DNA of 64,000 nt from positions 1-64,000 of the forward strand of contig NZ_JAALFH010000048.1 of the NCBI RefSeq assembly GCF_011058255.1, read 5' to 3'. A model generated the notes under the pieces. It did not search any database. It saw nothing but the letters and a program-made list of their open reading frames with translations, and was not told the origin of the DNA. Position 1 is the stretch's first letter, and each line of letters begins with the position of its first letter. The translations under genes were made by a program, and so were the position numbers. This document shows, piece by piece, positions 20,285 through 30,379 of the stretch. Source of the DNA: Thioalkalivibrio sp. XN8. GTDB taxonomy: Bacteria > Pseudomonadota > Gammaproteobacteria > Steroidobacterales > XN24.

Positions 20285-21911
20285 AGAGCAGCACGGCCAG
20301 GCCGGCGGCGAGCAGCGCCCAGCCGGCGGGCAGCGGCGCGGCCTCCAGTCCCAGCCACAGCACGCCCGCGAGCAGCAGCGCCCCGCCCGCGGTCACCCGC
20401 CAGCGCTCGCGCCGGCCGCGTGCGAGTTCGGCCCGCAGCGGCTCCAGGCCCGGGTGCTTCACCTCCACCTGCAGCTTGCCGCTGGCGGCCTGCTGCAGGA
20501 TGGCGTGCACAGCCTGCGGCAGTTCCTGGATGGTTTCGCCGACCTCGGGCAGCTGCTCGCGCAGACGCTCGACGATGGCCCGCCCGCTGACCCGCTCGCG
20601 CATCCATTCCTCGAGGATCGGCTGCGCGGTCTCCCACAGGTCGAGGTCGGGGTAGAGTTCGCGGCCCAGGCCCTCGACGTTGAGCAGGGTCTTCTCCAGC
20701 AGGATCAGCTGCGGCTGCACCTCCATGTCGAACTGCCGCGCGACGGTGAACAGCCGCACCAGGAACTGGCCGAAGGAGATGTCTTTCAGCGGCTTGTTGA
20801 AGATCGGCTCGCACACCGTGCGAAAGGCCGACTCGACCTCGTCGATGCGCGTGTCCGGCGCCAGCCAGCCCGACTCCACGTGCAGCCGCGCCACCCGCTG
20901 GTAGTCGCGCTTGAAGAAGGCCAGGAAGCTTTCGGCCAGGTACTGCTGGTCGCTGGCGCTGAGGCTGCCGACGATGCCGAAGTCCACCGCGATGTACTGC
21001 GGGTTTGCCGGGTTGTCGACGTTCACGAAGATGTTGCCCGGGTGCATGTCGGCGTGGAAGAAGTTATGCCGGAACACCTGGGTGAAGAAGATCTCGACGC
21101 CGTTGGCGGCCAGGCGGTGCATGTCGACACTCGCCTCGCGCAAAGTGTCGGTCTGGCCGATGTTGATGCCGTAGATGCGTTCCATCACCAGCACGGTCGG
21201 GCGGCACCAGTCCCAGTAGACTTCGGGGACGAACAGCAGCGACGAGCCCTCGAAGTTGCGTTTCAGCTGGGCCGCGTTGGCCGCCTCGCGCATCAGGTCG
21301 AGCTCGTTCATCAGGGTGTGGTCGAACTCCCGCACCACTTCGCGCGGACGGAGGCGGCGGCCTTCCGGCCAGTAGCGCTCGGCCAGCGCCGCCAGCGCAT
21401 GCAGCACCTCCAGGTCGCGCCGGATCTGTGCCCGTACGCCGGGACGCAGCACCTTGACGATGGCCTCGCGGCCGTCAGTCAGGCGGGCGGTGTGGACCTG
21501 GGCGATGGAGGCCGCCGCCAGCGGCTCGTCGTCGAAGCGCTCGAACAGCTCGGTGAGCGGGCGGCGATAGGCGGCGGCGAGCTGGCGGTGGGTCTCCTCG
21601 GCGGGAAACGGCGGGACGCGGTCCTGCAGTTTCGCCAGCTCGTCAGCGATCTCGCGCGGCAGCAGGTCGCGCCGGGTGGAAAGTGCCTGGCCGAACTTGA
21701 CGAAAATCGGACCCAGCTCGACCAGCGCCTCCCGCACGCGAACGCCCACCGGCTGCGCCCGCGCCGCCCGGCTGACGCCGAGGCCGGGGATGCGACGCAG
21801 CCAGGCCACGGGGCGGAACAGGTGGGTGGCGGCGACCAGTTCGTCCAGGCCATGCTTCAACAGCACGCGCTGGATGTGCAGCAGGCGCCACAGCTGGCGC
21901 GGCCGGATCAC
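20259..21911 (-). CDS. ubiB: Ubiquinone biosynthesis kinase-like protein UbiB
   Basis: 550-residue ABC1/ADCK ATPase needed for ubiquinone synthesis. The family-specific KxGQ motif is VKFGQALSTRRDLLP; AASIAQVH is the Ala-rich loop replacing the normal Gly-rich loop; HADMHPGNIFV and VDFGIVGSL are the catalytic and metal-binding motifs. Two C-terminal hydrophobic helices anchor it to the inner membrane. Follows ubiJ with a 4-bp overlap; convergent overlap with the LysR gene. Confidence 0.96.
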   Translation of the reverse strand: MIRPRQLWRLLHIQRVLLKHGLDELVAATHLFRPVAWLRRIPGLGVSRAARAQPVGVRVREALVELGPIFVKFGQALSTRRDLLPREIADELAKLQDRVPPFPAEETHRQLAAAYRRPLTELFERFDDEPLAAASIAQVHTARLTDGREAIVKVLRPGVRAQIRRDLEVLHALAALAERYWPEGRRLRPREVVREFDHTLMNELDLMREAANAAQLKRNFEGSSLLFVPEVYWDWCRPTVLVMERIYGINIGQTDTLREASVDMHRLAANGVEIFFTQVFRHNFFHADMHPGNIFVNVDNPANPQYIAVDFGIVGSLSASDQQYLAESFLAFFKRDYQRVARLHVESGWLAPDTRIDEVESAFRTVCEPIFNKPLKDISFGQFLVRLFTVARQFDMEVQPQLILLEKTLLNVEGLGRELYPDLDLWETAQPILEEWMRERVSGRAIVERLREQLPEVGETIQELPQAVHAILQQAASGKLQVEVKHPGLEPLRAELARGRRERWRVTAGGALLLAGVLWLGLEAAPLPAGWALLAAGLAVLLFSRPGSSA

Positions 21912-22489
21912 CCCGCCTGCTCCAGCCGCTGCAGCCGCGCCTCGAGCCGGGCCATGTCCTCGGCCAGCTGGTCCACCGCATCGAGGAAGGCCTCGACCTC
22001 GGCGCGCGCCGGCAGGTCGCGGCTCTCTTCCTGCAGGTATTCGGCCGTGGTGCGGGACAGCCGGTCGGCTGCGTCGAGGCCCCAGCCGCCGAGGCCGCGG
22101 ACGAAGTTGCCGACCTGGCGCGCGGCCACGTCGCCGACCAGCCGCGCCAGCTCTTCCTCGAAGTCCGGCGCCGCGATGGCGATCAGGTCACGGAAGTCCC
22201 GGGCCACCAGCGGATCCCCGCTGATGCGCACGGCGCGGCTGCGCAGCAGGCTCTCGTCGCCGCTCATGCCGAGGCGCAGGAGCGCGCCCGGCGAGCCGGC
22301 CAGGGTGGCATCCGGTGTCACGTCGTCGGCGAGTTCCACCTGCTCCTCGCGGGCCAGCAAGGTCAGGCCGAGGTCGAGCCCGTCGAGCTCGATGCGGAAG
22401 CTGCGGCCGTCGAGCTCGCGGCAGCGCCGGGTGGCGTCGGTGGACCGCCGGATGCCGCGATTGAGCAGGCTGGCCAGCGGCCCGAACAT
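21908..22489 (-). CDS. ubiJ: Ubiquinone biosynthesis accessory factor UbiJ
   Basis: 193 residues. The N-terminal part resembles an SCP2 sterol-carrier fold that holds hydrophobic ubiquinone precursors; the end is a predicted coiled coil (AEVEAFLDAVDQLAEDMARLEARLQRLEQ) that should contact UbiK, encoded at 45.3 kb. In E. coli UbiJ scaffolds the soluble Ubi complex. Lies between ubiE and ubiB with 1- and 4-bp overlaps, the diagnostic gene order. Confidence 0.9.
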   Translation of the reverse strand: MFGPLASLLNRGIRRSTDATRRCRELDGRSFRIELDGLDLGLTLLAREEQVELADDVTPDATLAGSPGALLRLGMSGDESLLRSRAVRISGDPLVARDFRDLIAIAAPDFEEELARLVGDVAARQVGNFVRGLGGWGLDAADRLSRTTAEYLQEESRDLPARAEVEAFLDAVDQLAEDMARLEARLQRLEQAG

Positions 22490-23241
22490 CAGTACTTCCA
22501 GCCGCGGTGCAGGGCTACGATGCCGCCGGTGAGGTTGTGGTAGCGGCAGTCCTCGAAGCCCTGCGCCGCCATCATGTCCCGCAGCGTGTCCTGGTCGGGA
22601 TGCATGCGGATGGATTCCGCCAGGTAGCGGTAGCTGTCTTCGTCGCCCGCCACCACCTTGCCGATGGCCGGCAGCACGCGGAAGGAATACACGTCGTAGG
22701 CCGGCGCCAGCGCCGGGACGGGGCGGGAGAACTCCAGCACCAGCAGCTGGCCGCCGGGTTTCAGCACGCGGTACATCTCGCCCAGCGCCGTCTCCTTGTG
22801 GGTGACGTTGCGCAGGCCGAAGGCGATGGTGACCACGTCGAAGGACTCGCTGCCGAAGGGCAGGCGCTCGGCATCGGCCAGGCAGTACTCCACCCGGTCG
22901 CCGGCCAGGCCGCGGTCGAGCAAGCGCTCGCGGCCGCGCGCCAGCATGGCCTCGTTGATGTCGGAGAGGACGACCTTGCCGCCGGGCGCCACGCGCGGCG
23001 CCATCAGCGCCGCCAGGTCGCCGGTGCCGCCGGCCAGGTCCAGCACTTCCATGCCGGGCCTCAGCCCGGCTTTCTCGATCGTGAAGCGCTTCCAGACCCG
23101 GTGGATGCCGAGCGACATCAGGTCGTTCATCAGGTCGTAGCGCGAGGCCACGGAATCGAAGACGCCGCGCACCTTGCGGGCCTTCTCCGTGACCGGCACC
23201 TCGCTGAAGCCGAAGTGCGTGGTGTCCTTGTCGGCGCTCAT
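22489..23241 (-). CDS. ubiE: Ubiquinone/menaquinone C-methyltransferase UbiE
   Basis: 250-residue SAM-dependent methyltransferase that C-methylates the demethoxy-quinone ring in ubiquinone (and menaquinone) synthesis. The SAM site is [15 protein letters not shown], followed by [12 protein letters not shown] and the acidic loop; [34 protein letters not shown] at the start is typical of UbiE. First of ubiE-ubiJ-ubiB, overlapping the DUF971 gene by 4 bp. Confidence 0.96.
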   Translation of the reverse strand: MSADKDTTHFGFSEVPVTEKARKVRGVFDSVASRYDLMNDLMSLGIHRVWKRFTIEKAGLRPGMEVLDLAGGTGDLAALMAPRVAPGGKVVLSDINEAMLARGRERLLDRGLAGDRVEYCLADAERLPFGSESFDVVTIAFGLRNVTHKETALGEMYRVLKPGGQLLVLEFSRPVPALAPAYDVYSFRVLPAIGKVVAGDEDSYRYLAESIRMHPDQDTLRDMMAAQGFEDCRYHNLTGGIVALHRGWKY

Positions 23242-23615
23242 CCGGCCGGGACTTCCTTGCGCTTGTAACCGACTTCCTCGCAGCGCTTCAGGTAGGTGGC
23301 CCAGTTCTCGTCGTAGTTGCTGCCGAGCCAGTGCAGGTAGGACCAGGAGAACAGCCCCGAGTCGTGCTTGTCGTCGAAAATCAGCTTCACGGCGTAATTG
23401 CCGACCGGCTCGATGGCGGCGATGCTCACCTTCTCCTTGCCGACCAGGGTCACGGCCTGGCCGGGCCCGTGGCCCTGCACTTCCGCGGAGGGCGAGAACA
23501 CCCGCAGGTATTCGCAGGGCAGGTTGAAAGAGGTGCCGTCCTCCCAGTCCACCTGGAGCACGCGCGACTTGCGGTGCATGCGGATCGCGGACGGCGTCGG
23601 GGTTTCAGCGCTCAT
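23238..23615 (-). CDS. DUF971 protein (gamma-butyrobetaine hydroxylase N-terminal-like)
   Basis: 125-residue DUF971 domain: [30 protein letters not shown], then [26 protein letters not shown]. The fold is like the N-terminal zinc-containing domain of gamma-butyrobetaine hydroxylase, but stand-alone versions have no proven role. Located directly upstream of ubiE with 4-bp overlap and downstream of hslU, a conserved gammaproteobacterial order. Confidence 0.9.
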   Translation of the reverse strand: MSAETPTPSAIRMHRKSRVLQVDWEDGTSFNLPCEYLRVFSPSAEVQGHGPGQAVTLVGKEKVSIAAIEPVGNYAVKLIFDDKHDSGLFSWSYLHWLGSNYDENWATYLKRCEEVGYKRKEVPAG

Positions 23616-23665
23616 GGCGTCACCTGGCTGGGGCCGGACAAGACCGCCATTTTAACTGATTGCGC

Positions 23666-23707
23666 GTGGGGACTGTCCCCAGGACCGGTCCTGGGGACAG
23701 TCCCCAC
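23666..23707. repeat. 42-nt perfect palindrome (REP-like)
   Basis: Perfect 21+21 inverted repeat centred between 23686 and 23687, with arms built on TGGGGACTGTCCCCAGGACC. It starts 4 bp after the hslU stop codon and before the DUF971 gene. It can act as a 3' hairpin for hslU. A partial copy is at 31085-31109, so it is likely a dispersed repeat. Confidence 0.85.
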
Positions 23708-23710
23708 AGC

Positions 23711-25060
23711 TCAGAGGATATAGCGCGAGAGGTCCTCGTCCGCGGCCAGTTCGCCGAGCGCCTCGTCCACGTAGGCGCCGTCGATGACGACCTCCGCGCC
23801 CTCGCGGTCGGCGGCCTCGTAGGAGATCGCGTCCAGCAGCCGCTCCAGCACCGTATGGAGGCGCCGCGCGCCGATGTTCTCGGCCTGCTCGTTGACCTGG
23901 TCGGCGATCTCGGCGATGCGCCGGATACCGTCGTCGGTGAAGCGGAGCTGCACGCCCTCGGTCGCCAGCAGGGACTGGTACTGCACCGTCAGCGAGTGGT
24001 CGGGCTCGGTGAGGATCCGGACGAAATCGTCGGCCTTCAGCGCGTCCAGCTCCACCCGGATCGGGAGGCGGCCCTGCAGCTCGGGGATGAGGTCCGAAGG
24101 CTTCGCGAGGTGGAAGGCGCCGGAGGCGATGAACAGGATGTGGTCGGTGCGCACCATGCCGTAGCGGGTGCTGACGGTACAGCCCTCCACCAGCGGCAGC
24201 AGGTCGCGCTGCACGCCCTCGCGCGACACGTCCGCGCCCGAACCCATGCCGCCCTCGCGGCGGGTGACCTTGTCGATCTCGTCGATGAACACGATGCCGT
24301 TCTGCTCGACGTTGGCGATCGCCTTGAGCTTGATCTCCTCGTCGTTGACCATCTTGGCGGCTTCCTCGTCCACCAGCAGTTTCATGGCGTCGCGCACCTT
24401 GAGCTTGCGCGGCTTGCTGCGCCGGCCCATGTTGCTGAACAGGCCCTGGAGCTGGTTAGCCATCTCCTCCATGCCCGGCGGCGCCATGATATTCACGCCC
24501 GCCGGCGCGGCGCTGACCTCGACCTCGATCTCCTTGTCGTCGAGCCGGCCCTCGCGCAGCATCTTGCGGAACTTCTGCCGGGTCTCGGCGCCCCGCGCGG
24601 CCTCGCCCTCTTCGCCCCTGGCCTCCCAGCCGGAGCTCGTCCCGGGCAACAGGGCGTCCAGCACCCGCTCCTCGGCGGCGTCCTCGGCCCGGTGGCGGAC
24701 CCGGTCCATTTCCTGCTCGCGGGTCATCTTCACCGCCGCATCGGCCAGGTCGCGCACGATGCTGTCGACCTCGCGCCCGACGTAGCCGACCTCGGTGAAC
24801 TTGGTGGCCTCCACCTTGATGAAAGGCGCGCGCGCCAGCTTCGCCAGGCGCCGCGCGATCTCGGTTTTGCCCACGCCGGTGGGGCCGATCATGAGGATGT
24901 TCTTCGGCGTGATCTCCGAGCGCAGGGGCTCGTCGATCTGCATGCGGCGCCAGCGGTCGCGCAGGGCGATGGCCACGGCCCGCTTGGCCGCCTCCTGGCC
25001 GACGATGTGCTTGTCGAGTTCCTGCACGATCTCGCGCGGTGTCATCGGCGTGCTGCTCAT
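23711..25060 (-). CDS. hslU: HslU ATPase subunit of the HslUV protease
   Basis: 449-residue AAA+ unfoldase that feeds proteins into HslV. Walker [10 protein letters not shown], pore loop [14 protein letters not shown], Walker [10 protein letters not shown], an I-domain between them, sensor regions and the C-terminal SRYIL tail that inserts into HslV. Start at ATG 25060 because the upstream open frame is only an hslV shadow; ATGA overlap with hslV. Heat-shock genes in relatives; no sigma-32 site examined in detail here. Confidence 0.97.
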   Translation of the reverse strand: MSSTPMTPREIVQELDKHIVGQEAAKRAVAIALRDRWRRMQIDEPLRSEITPKNILMIGPTGVGKTEIARRLAKLARAPFIKVEATKFTEVGYVGREVDSIVRDLADAAVKMTREQEMDRVRHRAEDAAEERVLDALLPGTSSGWEARGEEGEAARGAETRQKFRKMLREGRLDDKEIEVEVSAAPAGVNIMAPPGMEEMANQLQGLFSNMGRRSKPRKLKVRDAMKLLVDEEAAKMVNDEEIKLKAIANVEQNGIVFIDEIDKVTRREGGMGSGADVSREGVQRDLLPLVEGCTVSTRYGMVRTDHILFIASGAFHLAKPSDLIPELQGRLPIRVELDALKADDFVRILTEPDHSLTVQYQSLLATEGVQLRFTDDGIRRIAEIADQVNEQAENIGARRLHTVLERLLDAISYEAADREGAEVVIDGAYVDEALGELAADEDLSRYIL

Positions 25061-25590
25061 GACAGGGTCTCGATGGTCAGGTTGCGGTTGGTGTAGACGC
25101 AGATGTCGGCGGCGATGCCGAGCGCCTTGTCGACGATGGCCGGCGCGTCGAGCTCGGTGTTCTCCAGCAGCGCGCGGGCGGCAGCCTGGGCGAAGGGCCC
25201 GCCCGAGCCGATCGCCATCAGGTCGTTTTCCGGCTCGATGACGTCGCCGTTGCCGGAGATGATGAAGCTCTTGTCCCGGTCGGCGACGCACAGCAGGGCC
25301 TCGAGCCGGCGCAGCATGCGGTCGGTGCGCCAGTCCTTGGCCAGTTCGATGGCCGCGCGGGTCAGGTTGCCGTGCTGCTGCAGCTTGGCTTCGAAGCGCT
25401 CGAACAGGGTGAAGGCGTCGGCGGTGCCGCCGGCGAAGCCGGCCAGCACCTTGCCGTCGTAGAGCCGGCGCACCTTGCGCGCGTTGCCCTTCATGACGGT
25501 GTTGCCCATGGACACCTGCCCGTCGCCGCCCACGGCGACGACACCGTTGCGACGCACGGACAGGATGGTGGTGCCGCGAAACTGGTCCAT
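25057..25590 (-). CDS. hslV: HslV peptidase subunit of the HslUV protease
   Basis: 177 residues; the N-terminal propeptide is removed so that Thr7 ([11 protein letters not shown]) becomes the catalytic nucleophile. The proteasome-like beta core is intact ([47 protein letters not shown]). Start chosen at ATG 25590, which has a GGAG ribosome site; the longer open frame would add an improbable Arg-rich tail. Downstream of xerC and upstream of hslU. Confidence 0.96.
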   Translation of the reverse strand: MDQFRGTTILSVRRNGVVAVGGDGQVSMGNTVMKGNARKVRRLYDGKVLAGFAGGTADAFTLFERFEAKLQQHGNLTRAAIELAKDWRTDRMLRRLEALLCVADRDKSFIISGNGDVIEPENDLMAIGSGGPFAQAAARALLENTELDAPAIVDKALGIAADICVYTNRNLTIETLS

Positions 25591-25621
25591 CTTGGCTCCG
25601 GAGTTCGGGTGGGTCGGCGCC

Positions 25622-26530
25622 TCAGCGGCGCTTGCGCGCCCGCGGGTGCGCCTGGTCATAGATGCGGGCTAAATGCTGGAAATCAAGATGGGTGTAGATC
25701 TGGGTGGTGCTGATGTCGGCGTGGCCGAGCAACTCCTGCACCGCGCGCAGGTCGCCGCTGGACTCCAGCAGGTGGGTGGCGAAGGAGTGGCGGAAGGTGT
25801 GCGGGCTGACGCCCTGGGGGAGGCCGAGGCGCCGGGCCCAGTATTCGACCCGGGCCTGGATATTCCGTGTCGATAGCGGGCGGCCGATGCGGCTGATGAA
25901 CAGCGCGCTGGTCGGCTCCTTCTCGAGTTGCGGCCGGACTTTGAGCCAGTCGCGCAGGGCCGCGCGGGCCTTGGTGCCGACCGGCACGATGCGGGTCTTG
26001 GCGCCCTTGCCGGTGACCCGCACGGTGCCCTCCTCGAGGTCGATCGAGGTGGCTTCGAGGGTCGCCAGTTCCGCCAGCCGGAGACCGGAGGAATACAGCA
26101 GTTCCATGATCGCCCGGTCGCGCGTGGCGATCGGGTGGTCGCCACGGATGTCCAGCAGCCGTCCCATGGCGTCGGCATCCAGCGTGGCGGGCAGCCGCCG
26201 CGGGGCCTTGGGCGCGGTGACGTCCGCTCCCGGGTTGGCGTCCACCACCCCTTCGCGCAGCAGGAAGGCAAACAGGTTGCGTACCGCTGCCAGCCGGCGC
26301 TGGATGCTGCGCGGGGCCTGGCCGCGCCGGTGCAGCCGGGCCGCGAAGGAGCGCACGTGGCCGCTGTCGACCTCGGCCCAGCCCGGCACCTCGGCGTTGC
26401 AGAGGAAGGTGTAGAGGGCCTCGATATCGCGATGGTAGTTCTTCACCGTCAGCGCCGACAGGCGGCGCTCGTAGCGCAGGTGGTCGAGCCACCGCTCCAG
26501 CCAGAGCCGCTCGGGGCCCGCTGTCGTCAT
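25622..26530 (-). CDS. xerC: Tyrosine recombinase XerC
   Basis: 302-residue site-specific recombinase that, with XerD, resolves chromosome dimers at dif. The N-terminal SAM-like DNA-binding domain is about residues 5-95. Catalytic residues read in order: Arg151 (SSGLRLAEL), Lys175, His244/Arg247 ([12 protein letters not shown]), His270 ([14 protein letters not shown]) and Tyr279. Lies in the dapF-DUF484-xerC-hslV order; overlaps the DUF484 gene by 4 bp. XerD would be elsewhere. Confidence 0.96.
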   Translation of the reverse strand: MTTAGPERLWLERWLDHLRYERRLSALTVKNYHRDIEALYTFLCNAEVPGWAEVDSGHVRSFAARLHRRGQAPRSIQRRLAAVRNLFAFLLREGVVDANPGADVTAPKAPRRLPATLDADAMGRLLDIRGDHPIATRDRAIMELLYSSGLRLAELATLEATSIDLEEGTVRVTGKGAKTRIVPVGTKARAALRDWLKVRPQLEKEPTSALFISRIGRPLSTRNIQARVEYWARRLGLPQGVSPHTFRHSFATHLLESSGDLRAVQELLGHADISTTQIYTHLDFQHLARIYDQAHPRARKRR

Positions 26531-27267
26531 GCGCCGCCGGCAGCCCGCGACTGCCGCTGGCGGACGGCGGCCAGCGCGGCGGAGGCCAGGTCGCCGATCC
26601 GCGCCAGGAAGTCGGTGCTCATGGTCGGATTGAAGCGATGCGGGTCGCTGCTGCCGATCGCCAGCATGCCCAGCTCGCAGCCCGCGCCCAGCGGCACCAT
26701 GGCGACCGAGGCGATGACGGCGCTTTCGCCGGGGAAGAGGAAATCGCGCTGCACGTCGCGGATGCGGCCGCAGCGGGGCTTGGCCTGCTGCATGAAGGTG
26801 CCGAAAGCGAGCAGCTCACTGCTGCCACGGCGGGCATGGCGCAGGAAGCGGCCCCCCTCCGGCGGCAGCGGCTCGTCGCTGCCGTAGAACAGGACCACCA
26901 CGGCCTCGTGCGCGCCGAAGTCCTCGCGCAGCCCGGCCTCCAGGGCCGCGAGCACGGCTGCCTGGTCGCCGGCCCGGAGCAGGCGGATGGCCAGGGCGTG
27001 GATCTTGTCCGAGAGCGTCGAATTGTCGCGCGCCACCTGCACCAGTTCGCGCAGGCGCCGCTCCAGGCCCCGGTTCTTGTCCTGCAGCACGCTGACCTGG
27101 CGCTCGACCAGCGAAACCGTGGCGGCGCCGCTGTGATGGGGCAGGCGCAACTGCTCCAGCAGGCCGGCATGGCGCTCGAAGAAGTCGGGATTCTCCGACA
27201 GGTAGTCCGCGACGCCCTGGTCGTCGCCCGCAGTGGCGGCTTCGCCGCTGTGCTCTGTGCTGCTCAC
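26527..27267 (-). CDS. DUF484 protein (GAF-like)
   Basis: 246 residues with DUF484 start [29 protein letters not shown], a short coiled coil ([18 protein letters not shown]), then a GAF-like domain holding [26 protein letters not shown]. Function unknown; possible ligand sensor. Start GTG at 27267 (GTGA overlap with dapF). Same place as YigA of E. coli between dapF and xerC. Confidence 0.9.
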   Translation of the reverse strand: MSSTEHSGEAATAGDDQGVADYLSENPDFFERHAGLLEQLRLPHHSGAATVSLVERQVSVLQDKNRGLERRLRELVQVARDNSTLSDKIHALAIRLLRAGDQAAVLAALEAGLREDFGAHEAVVVLFYGSDEPLPPEGGRFLRHARRGSSELLAFGTFMQQAKPRCGRIRDVQRDFLFPGESAVIASVAMVPLGAGCELGMLAIGSSDPHRFNPTMSTDFLARIGDLASAALAAVRQRQSRAAGGA

Positions 27268-28136
27268 AATTCGATGCTTCCTTCGAACACTTTCCTGGAC
27301 GGCCCGCTGAGCCAGACTGGTTGTCCGCGCCCCTGCCACTCGACGACCAGTCGTCCCCCCGGCAGGTCGACGCTCACCCGGGAGTCTACCCTGCCCGCGT
27401 CCCGCAGTACCGCCACGGCGGCGCAGGCGCCCGTGCCGCAGGCCTGCGTCTCGCCGCAGCCGCGCTCCCAGACCCGCAGGCTGACATGTCCCCGGTCGCG
27501 AAGCTCGGCAAAGCCGACATTCACGCGGCGCGGAAAATCCGGGTGCGTCTCGAGCGCCGGCCCGAGCTCCGCGACGGGCGCAGTGGCGGCGGGGCCGAGG
27601 CCCAGCTCGTCCAGTACCAGCACGGCGTGTGGATTGCCCATGGACACGGCCCCGACCTCGACCTGGCGCCCGGCAGCCCGGAGCACGTAACGGGGCGCCT
27701 CGGCGCGGGCCGCCAGCGGGATGGCGGCGGGAGCGAAGTCGGGCACGCCCATGGCCACGGCGGCCTCGCCGCCGCGCACGCAGGCCTCGACCTGCCCGCC
27801 GGCGCTGTGCATGCGGAACGAGGTGCTGCCGGGCGCCAGCTCTGTTCCCCACAGCAAGGCCAGGCAGCGCGCGCCGTTGCCGCACTGCTCGACCTCGCCG
27901 CCGTCGGCGTTCCAGATGCGGTAACTGAAGGCGGTGTCGGCGTCCGGGGCGGGCCCGATGACCAGCAGCTGGTCGCAACCGATGCCCTCGCGCCGGTCGG
28001 CGAGCCGCCGCGCCAGCGCGGCGTCGGGAACAAAGGGCGCGCCGCGGGCGTCGACGACCACGAAGTCGTTGCCGGCGCCCGCCATCTTGTGGAAGTGCAG
28101 GCGAGGCGGAGCGGCGCTGGCGGCTGTTTGGCTCAT
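27264..28136 (-). CDS. dapF: Diaminopimelate epimerase
   Basis: 290-residue enzyme that converts LL- to meso-diaminopimelate for lysine and peptidoglycan. The two catalytic Cys are Cys85 (NADGGEVEQCGNGARC) and Cys233 (GCGETQACGTGAC). Substrate motif MAGAGNDFVVVD is near the start. ATG at 28136 fits the family start. First gene of the dapF-to-ubiB block; a TATAAT hexamer on this strand (28149-28154) may be its -10 box but would leave only a very short leader. Confidence 0.96.
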   Translation of the reverse strand: MSQTAASAAPPRLHFHKMAGAGNDFVVVDARGAPFVPDAALARRLADRREGIGCDQLLVIGPAPDADTAFSYRIWNADGGEVEQCGNGARCLALLWGTELAPGSTSFRMHSAGGQVEACVRGGEAAVAMGVPDFAPAAIPLAARAEAPRYVLRAAGRQVEVGAVSMGNPHAVLVLDELGLGPAATAPVAELGPALETHPDFPRRVNVGFAELRDRGHVSLRVWERGCGETQACGTGACAAVAVLRDAGRVDSRVSVDLPGGRLVVEWQGRGQPVWLSGPSRKVFEGSIEL

Positions 28137-28156
28137 GACTGGGGCGCAATTATAGT
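28128..28156 (+). promoter_or_regulatory. Candidate ubiD promoter
   Basis: TTGGCT at 28128-28133 and TATAGT at 28151-28156 with 17-bp spacing, placing the start about 20 bp before the ubiD ATG. The -35 lies inside the 5' end of dapF on the opposite strand. Confidence 0.5.
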
Positions 28157-28182
28157 GGGCGCGCCGCAACCAGGGTGCTGGG

Positions 28183-29649
28183 ATGAAATATACCGACCTC
28201 AGGGACTTCATGCGCCTGCTCGAGGAGCAGGGCGAACTCAAGCGCATCCGCGCGCCGGTGAGCCCGGTACTGGAGATGACCGAGATCTGCGACCGCACCC
28301 TGAAGCGCGGCGGTCCGGCGCTGCTGTTCGAGCAGCCCAGGGGCTTCGACATGCCGGTACTCGGTAATCTCTTCGGCACGCCGCGGCGCGTGGCGCTGGG
28401 CATGGGGCAGGACTCGGTCGAGGCGCTGCGCGAGGTCGGCAGGCTGCTGGCCTTCCTCAAGGAGCCCGACCCGCCCAAGGGCATGCGCGACGCCTGGGAG
28501 AAGCTGCCGATCTTCCGCCAGGTGCTGAACATGGCGCCGAAGACGGTGCGCTCGGCGGCCTGCCAGCAGAACTTCGTCGCGGGTCCGGACGTGGACCTGG
28601 AGAAGCTGCCGATCCAGACCTGCTGGCCCGGCGACGCGGGCCCGCTGCTGACCTGGGGGCTGGTCGTCACGCGCGGGCCGGAACGACCGCGCCAGAACCT
28701 CGGCATCTACCGCCAGCAGCTGATCGGCAGGAACAGGCTCATCATGCGCTGGTTGTCGCACCGGGGCGGCGCGCTGGACTTCCGCGACTGGCAGCAAAAA
28801 CATCCCGGGCAGCCGTTCCCGCTGGCGGTGGCGCTGGGCGCGGACCCGGCGACCATCCTCGGAGCGGTGACGCCGGTGCCGGATACCCTTTCGGAGTACG
28901 CCTTTGCCGGACTGCTGCGCGGCGGGCGGACCGAGGTGGTGAAGTGCTCGCACGCCGATCTCGAAGTGCCGGCCAGCGCCGAGATCGTGCTGGAGGGTCA
29001 TCTCCATCCCGGCGACACCGCGCCCGAGGGGCCGTTCGGCGACCACACCGGCTACTACAACGAGGTGGACGAGTTCCCGGTCTTCACCGTGGACCGCATC
29101 AGCTGGCGCGACAACCCGATCTACCACAGCACCTACACGGGCCGGCCGCCGGACGAGCCGGCCGTGCTCGGCGTGGCACTGAACGAGGTGTTCGTGCCGA
29201 TCCTGCAGAAGCAGTTCCCGGAAATCGTGGACTTCTACCTGCCGCCCGAGGGCTGCTCCTACCGCATGGCGGTGGTGAGCATGAAAAAGCAGTACCCGGG
29301 CCACGCCAAGCGCGTGATGCTCGGCATCTGGTCCTTCCTGCGCCAGTTCATGTACACCAAGTTCGTGGTGGTCACGGACGACGACGTCGACGTGCGCAAC
29401 TGGCAGGACGTGATCTGGGCCATGACCACGCGCATGGACCCGGCGCGCGACACGGTGATCATCGAGAACACGCCGATCGACTACCTGGACTTCGCCTCGC
29501 CGGTGTCCGGGCTGGGCTCCAAGATCGGCTTCGACGCCACCAACAAGTGGCCGGGCGAGACGCAGCGGGAATGGGGCCGGCCGATCAGCATGGACCCCGA
29601 GGTCAAGGCCCGGATCGATGCGCTCTGGCCCGAGCTGGGTATCGACTGA
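28183..29649 (+). CDS. ubiD: 4-hydroxy-3-polyprenylbenzoate decarboxylase UbiD
   Basis: 488 residues; prenylated-FMN-dependent decarboxylase of ubiquinone synthesis (partner flavin prenyltransferase UbiX must be elsewhere). Typical motifs: [19 protein letters not shown], the [14 protein letters not shown] catalytic loop with the Glu-Arg-Glu network, and [28 protein letters not shown]-terminal [13 protein letters not shown] matches UbiD. Alone in its transcript, divergent from dapF. Confidence 0.96.
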   Translation: MKYTDLRDFMRLLEEQGELKRIRAPVSPVLEMTEICDRTLKRGGPALLFEQPRGFDMPVLGNLFGTPRRVALGMGQDSVEALREVGRLLAFLKEPDPPKGMRDAWEKLPIFRQVLNMAPKTVRSAACQQNFVAGPDVDLEKLPIQTCWPGDAGPLLTWGLVVTRGPERPRQNLGIYRQQLIGRNRLIMRWLSHRGGALDFRDWQQKHPGQPFPLAVALGADPATILGAVTPVPDTLSEYAFAGLLRGGRTEVVKCSHADLEVPASAEIVLEGHLHPGDTAPEGPFGDHTGYYNEVDEFPVFTVDRISWRDNPIYHSTYTGRPPDEPAVLGVALNEVFVPILQKQFPEIVDFYLPPEGCSYRMAVVSMKKQYPGHAKRVMLGIWSFLRQFMYTKFVVVTDDDVDVRNWQDVIWAMTTRMDPARDTVIIENTPIDYLDFASPVSGLGSKIGFDATNKWPGETQREWGRPISMDPEVKARIDALWPELGID

Positions 29650-29713
29650 AGTAAACATAATCCGGGCCGCTGGTGGTACGCTTGCGGCCGCCCACAGACG
29701 CAGGGAGAGGTTC

Positions 29714-30352
29714 ATGCGGCATATCCTGGTAATGAATCCGAAGGGCGGTTGCGGCAAGAGCACCGTCGCCACCAATCTCGCGAGCTGGTACGCCACGCGC
29801 GGCCGGCCGGTCGCGCTGGCGGACTTCGACCCCCAGCGCTCGAGCCTCGACTGGGCCGGGCTGCGGCCGGCGGATGCTCCGCCGATCACGGCCGTGGCGG
29901 GCTTCGAGGACGGGCTGCGCGGCGTGCCGCGCAGCGCCGACGTAGTGGTGATCGACGCCCCGGCGCGGGCCCATGGCCGGGAGCTGAACGAACTGGTCCG
30001 GCGGGCCGAGACGGTGCTGGTGCCGGTGCTGCCGTCGGCCATCGACATGCGGGCCGCCGCCAACTTCATCACCGAGCTGCTGGAAGTGGGTCGCGTGGCA
30101 CGCCAGCAGGCGAAGATTGCGGTGATCGCCAATCGCATCAAGGAACACACGGTGAGCTTCGACGAGCTGGACGCCTTCCTGCGCAAGCTGGGCGTGCCCT
30201 ACGTCGCGACGCTGCGTGATGCCCAGAATTACGTGCGCGCTTACGCCCGCGGCCTCGGCGTGTTCGAACTGCCGCCATACCTCGCCTGGCAGGACTGGGA
30301 GCAGTGGGCGCCGCTGACGGACTGGCTCGACAGCGCCGCCAGCCGTCCCTGA
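29714..30352 (+). CDS. Orphan ParA/MinD-type ATPase
   Basis: 212-residue deviant-Walker ATPase: KGGCGKST near residue 10, ADFDPQRSS as A', DVVVIDAPARAHG as Walker B. Such ATPases position plasmids, chromosomes, chemoreceptors or carboxysomes. No parB or other partner gene is adjacent, so the cargo is unknown. A good ribosome site (GGGAGAGG) precedes ATG 29714; the longer open frame upstream is not expected to be used. Located between ubiD and a GntR regulator. Confidence 0.88.
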   Translation: MRHILVMNPKGGCGKSTVATNLASWYATRGRPVALADFDPQRSSLDWAGLRPADAPPITAVAGFEDGLRGVPRSADVVVIDAPARAHGRELNELVRRAETVLVPVLPSAIDMRAAANFITELLEVGRVARQQAKIAVIANRIKEHTVSFDELDAFLRKLGVPYVATLRDAQNYVRAYARGLGVFELPPYLAWQDWEQWAPLTDWLDSAASRP

Positions 30353-30379
30353 CCGTCTCCGGGCGGCCGGCGCGGCGGA

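Noticed and set aside
29618-29713. Longer N-terminal extension of the ParA-type gene
   Set aside because: The ATG at 29714 has a good ribosome site and starts right at the Walker A region, as in the family.
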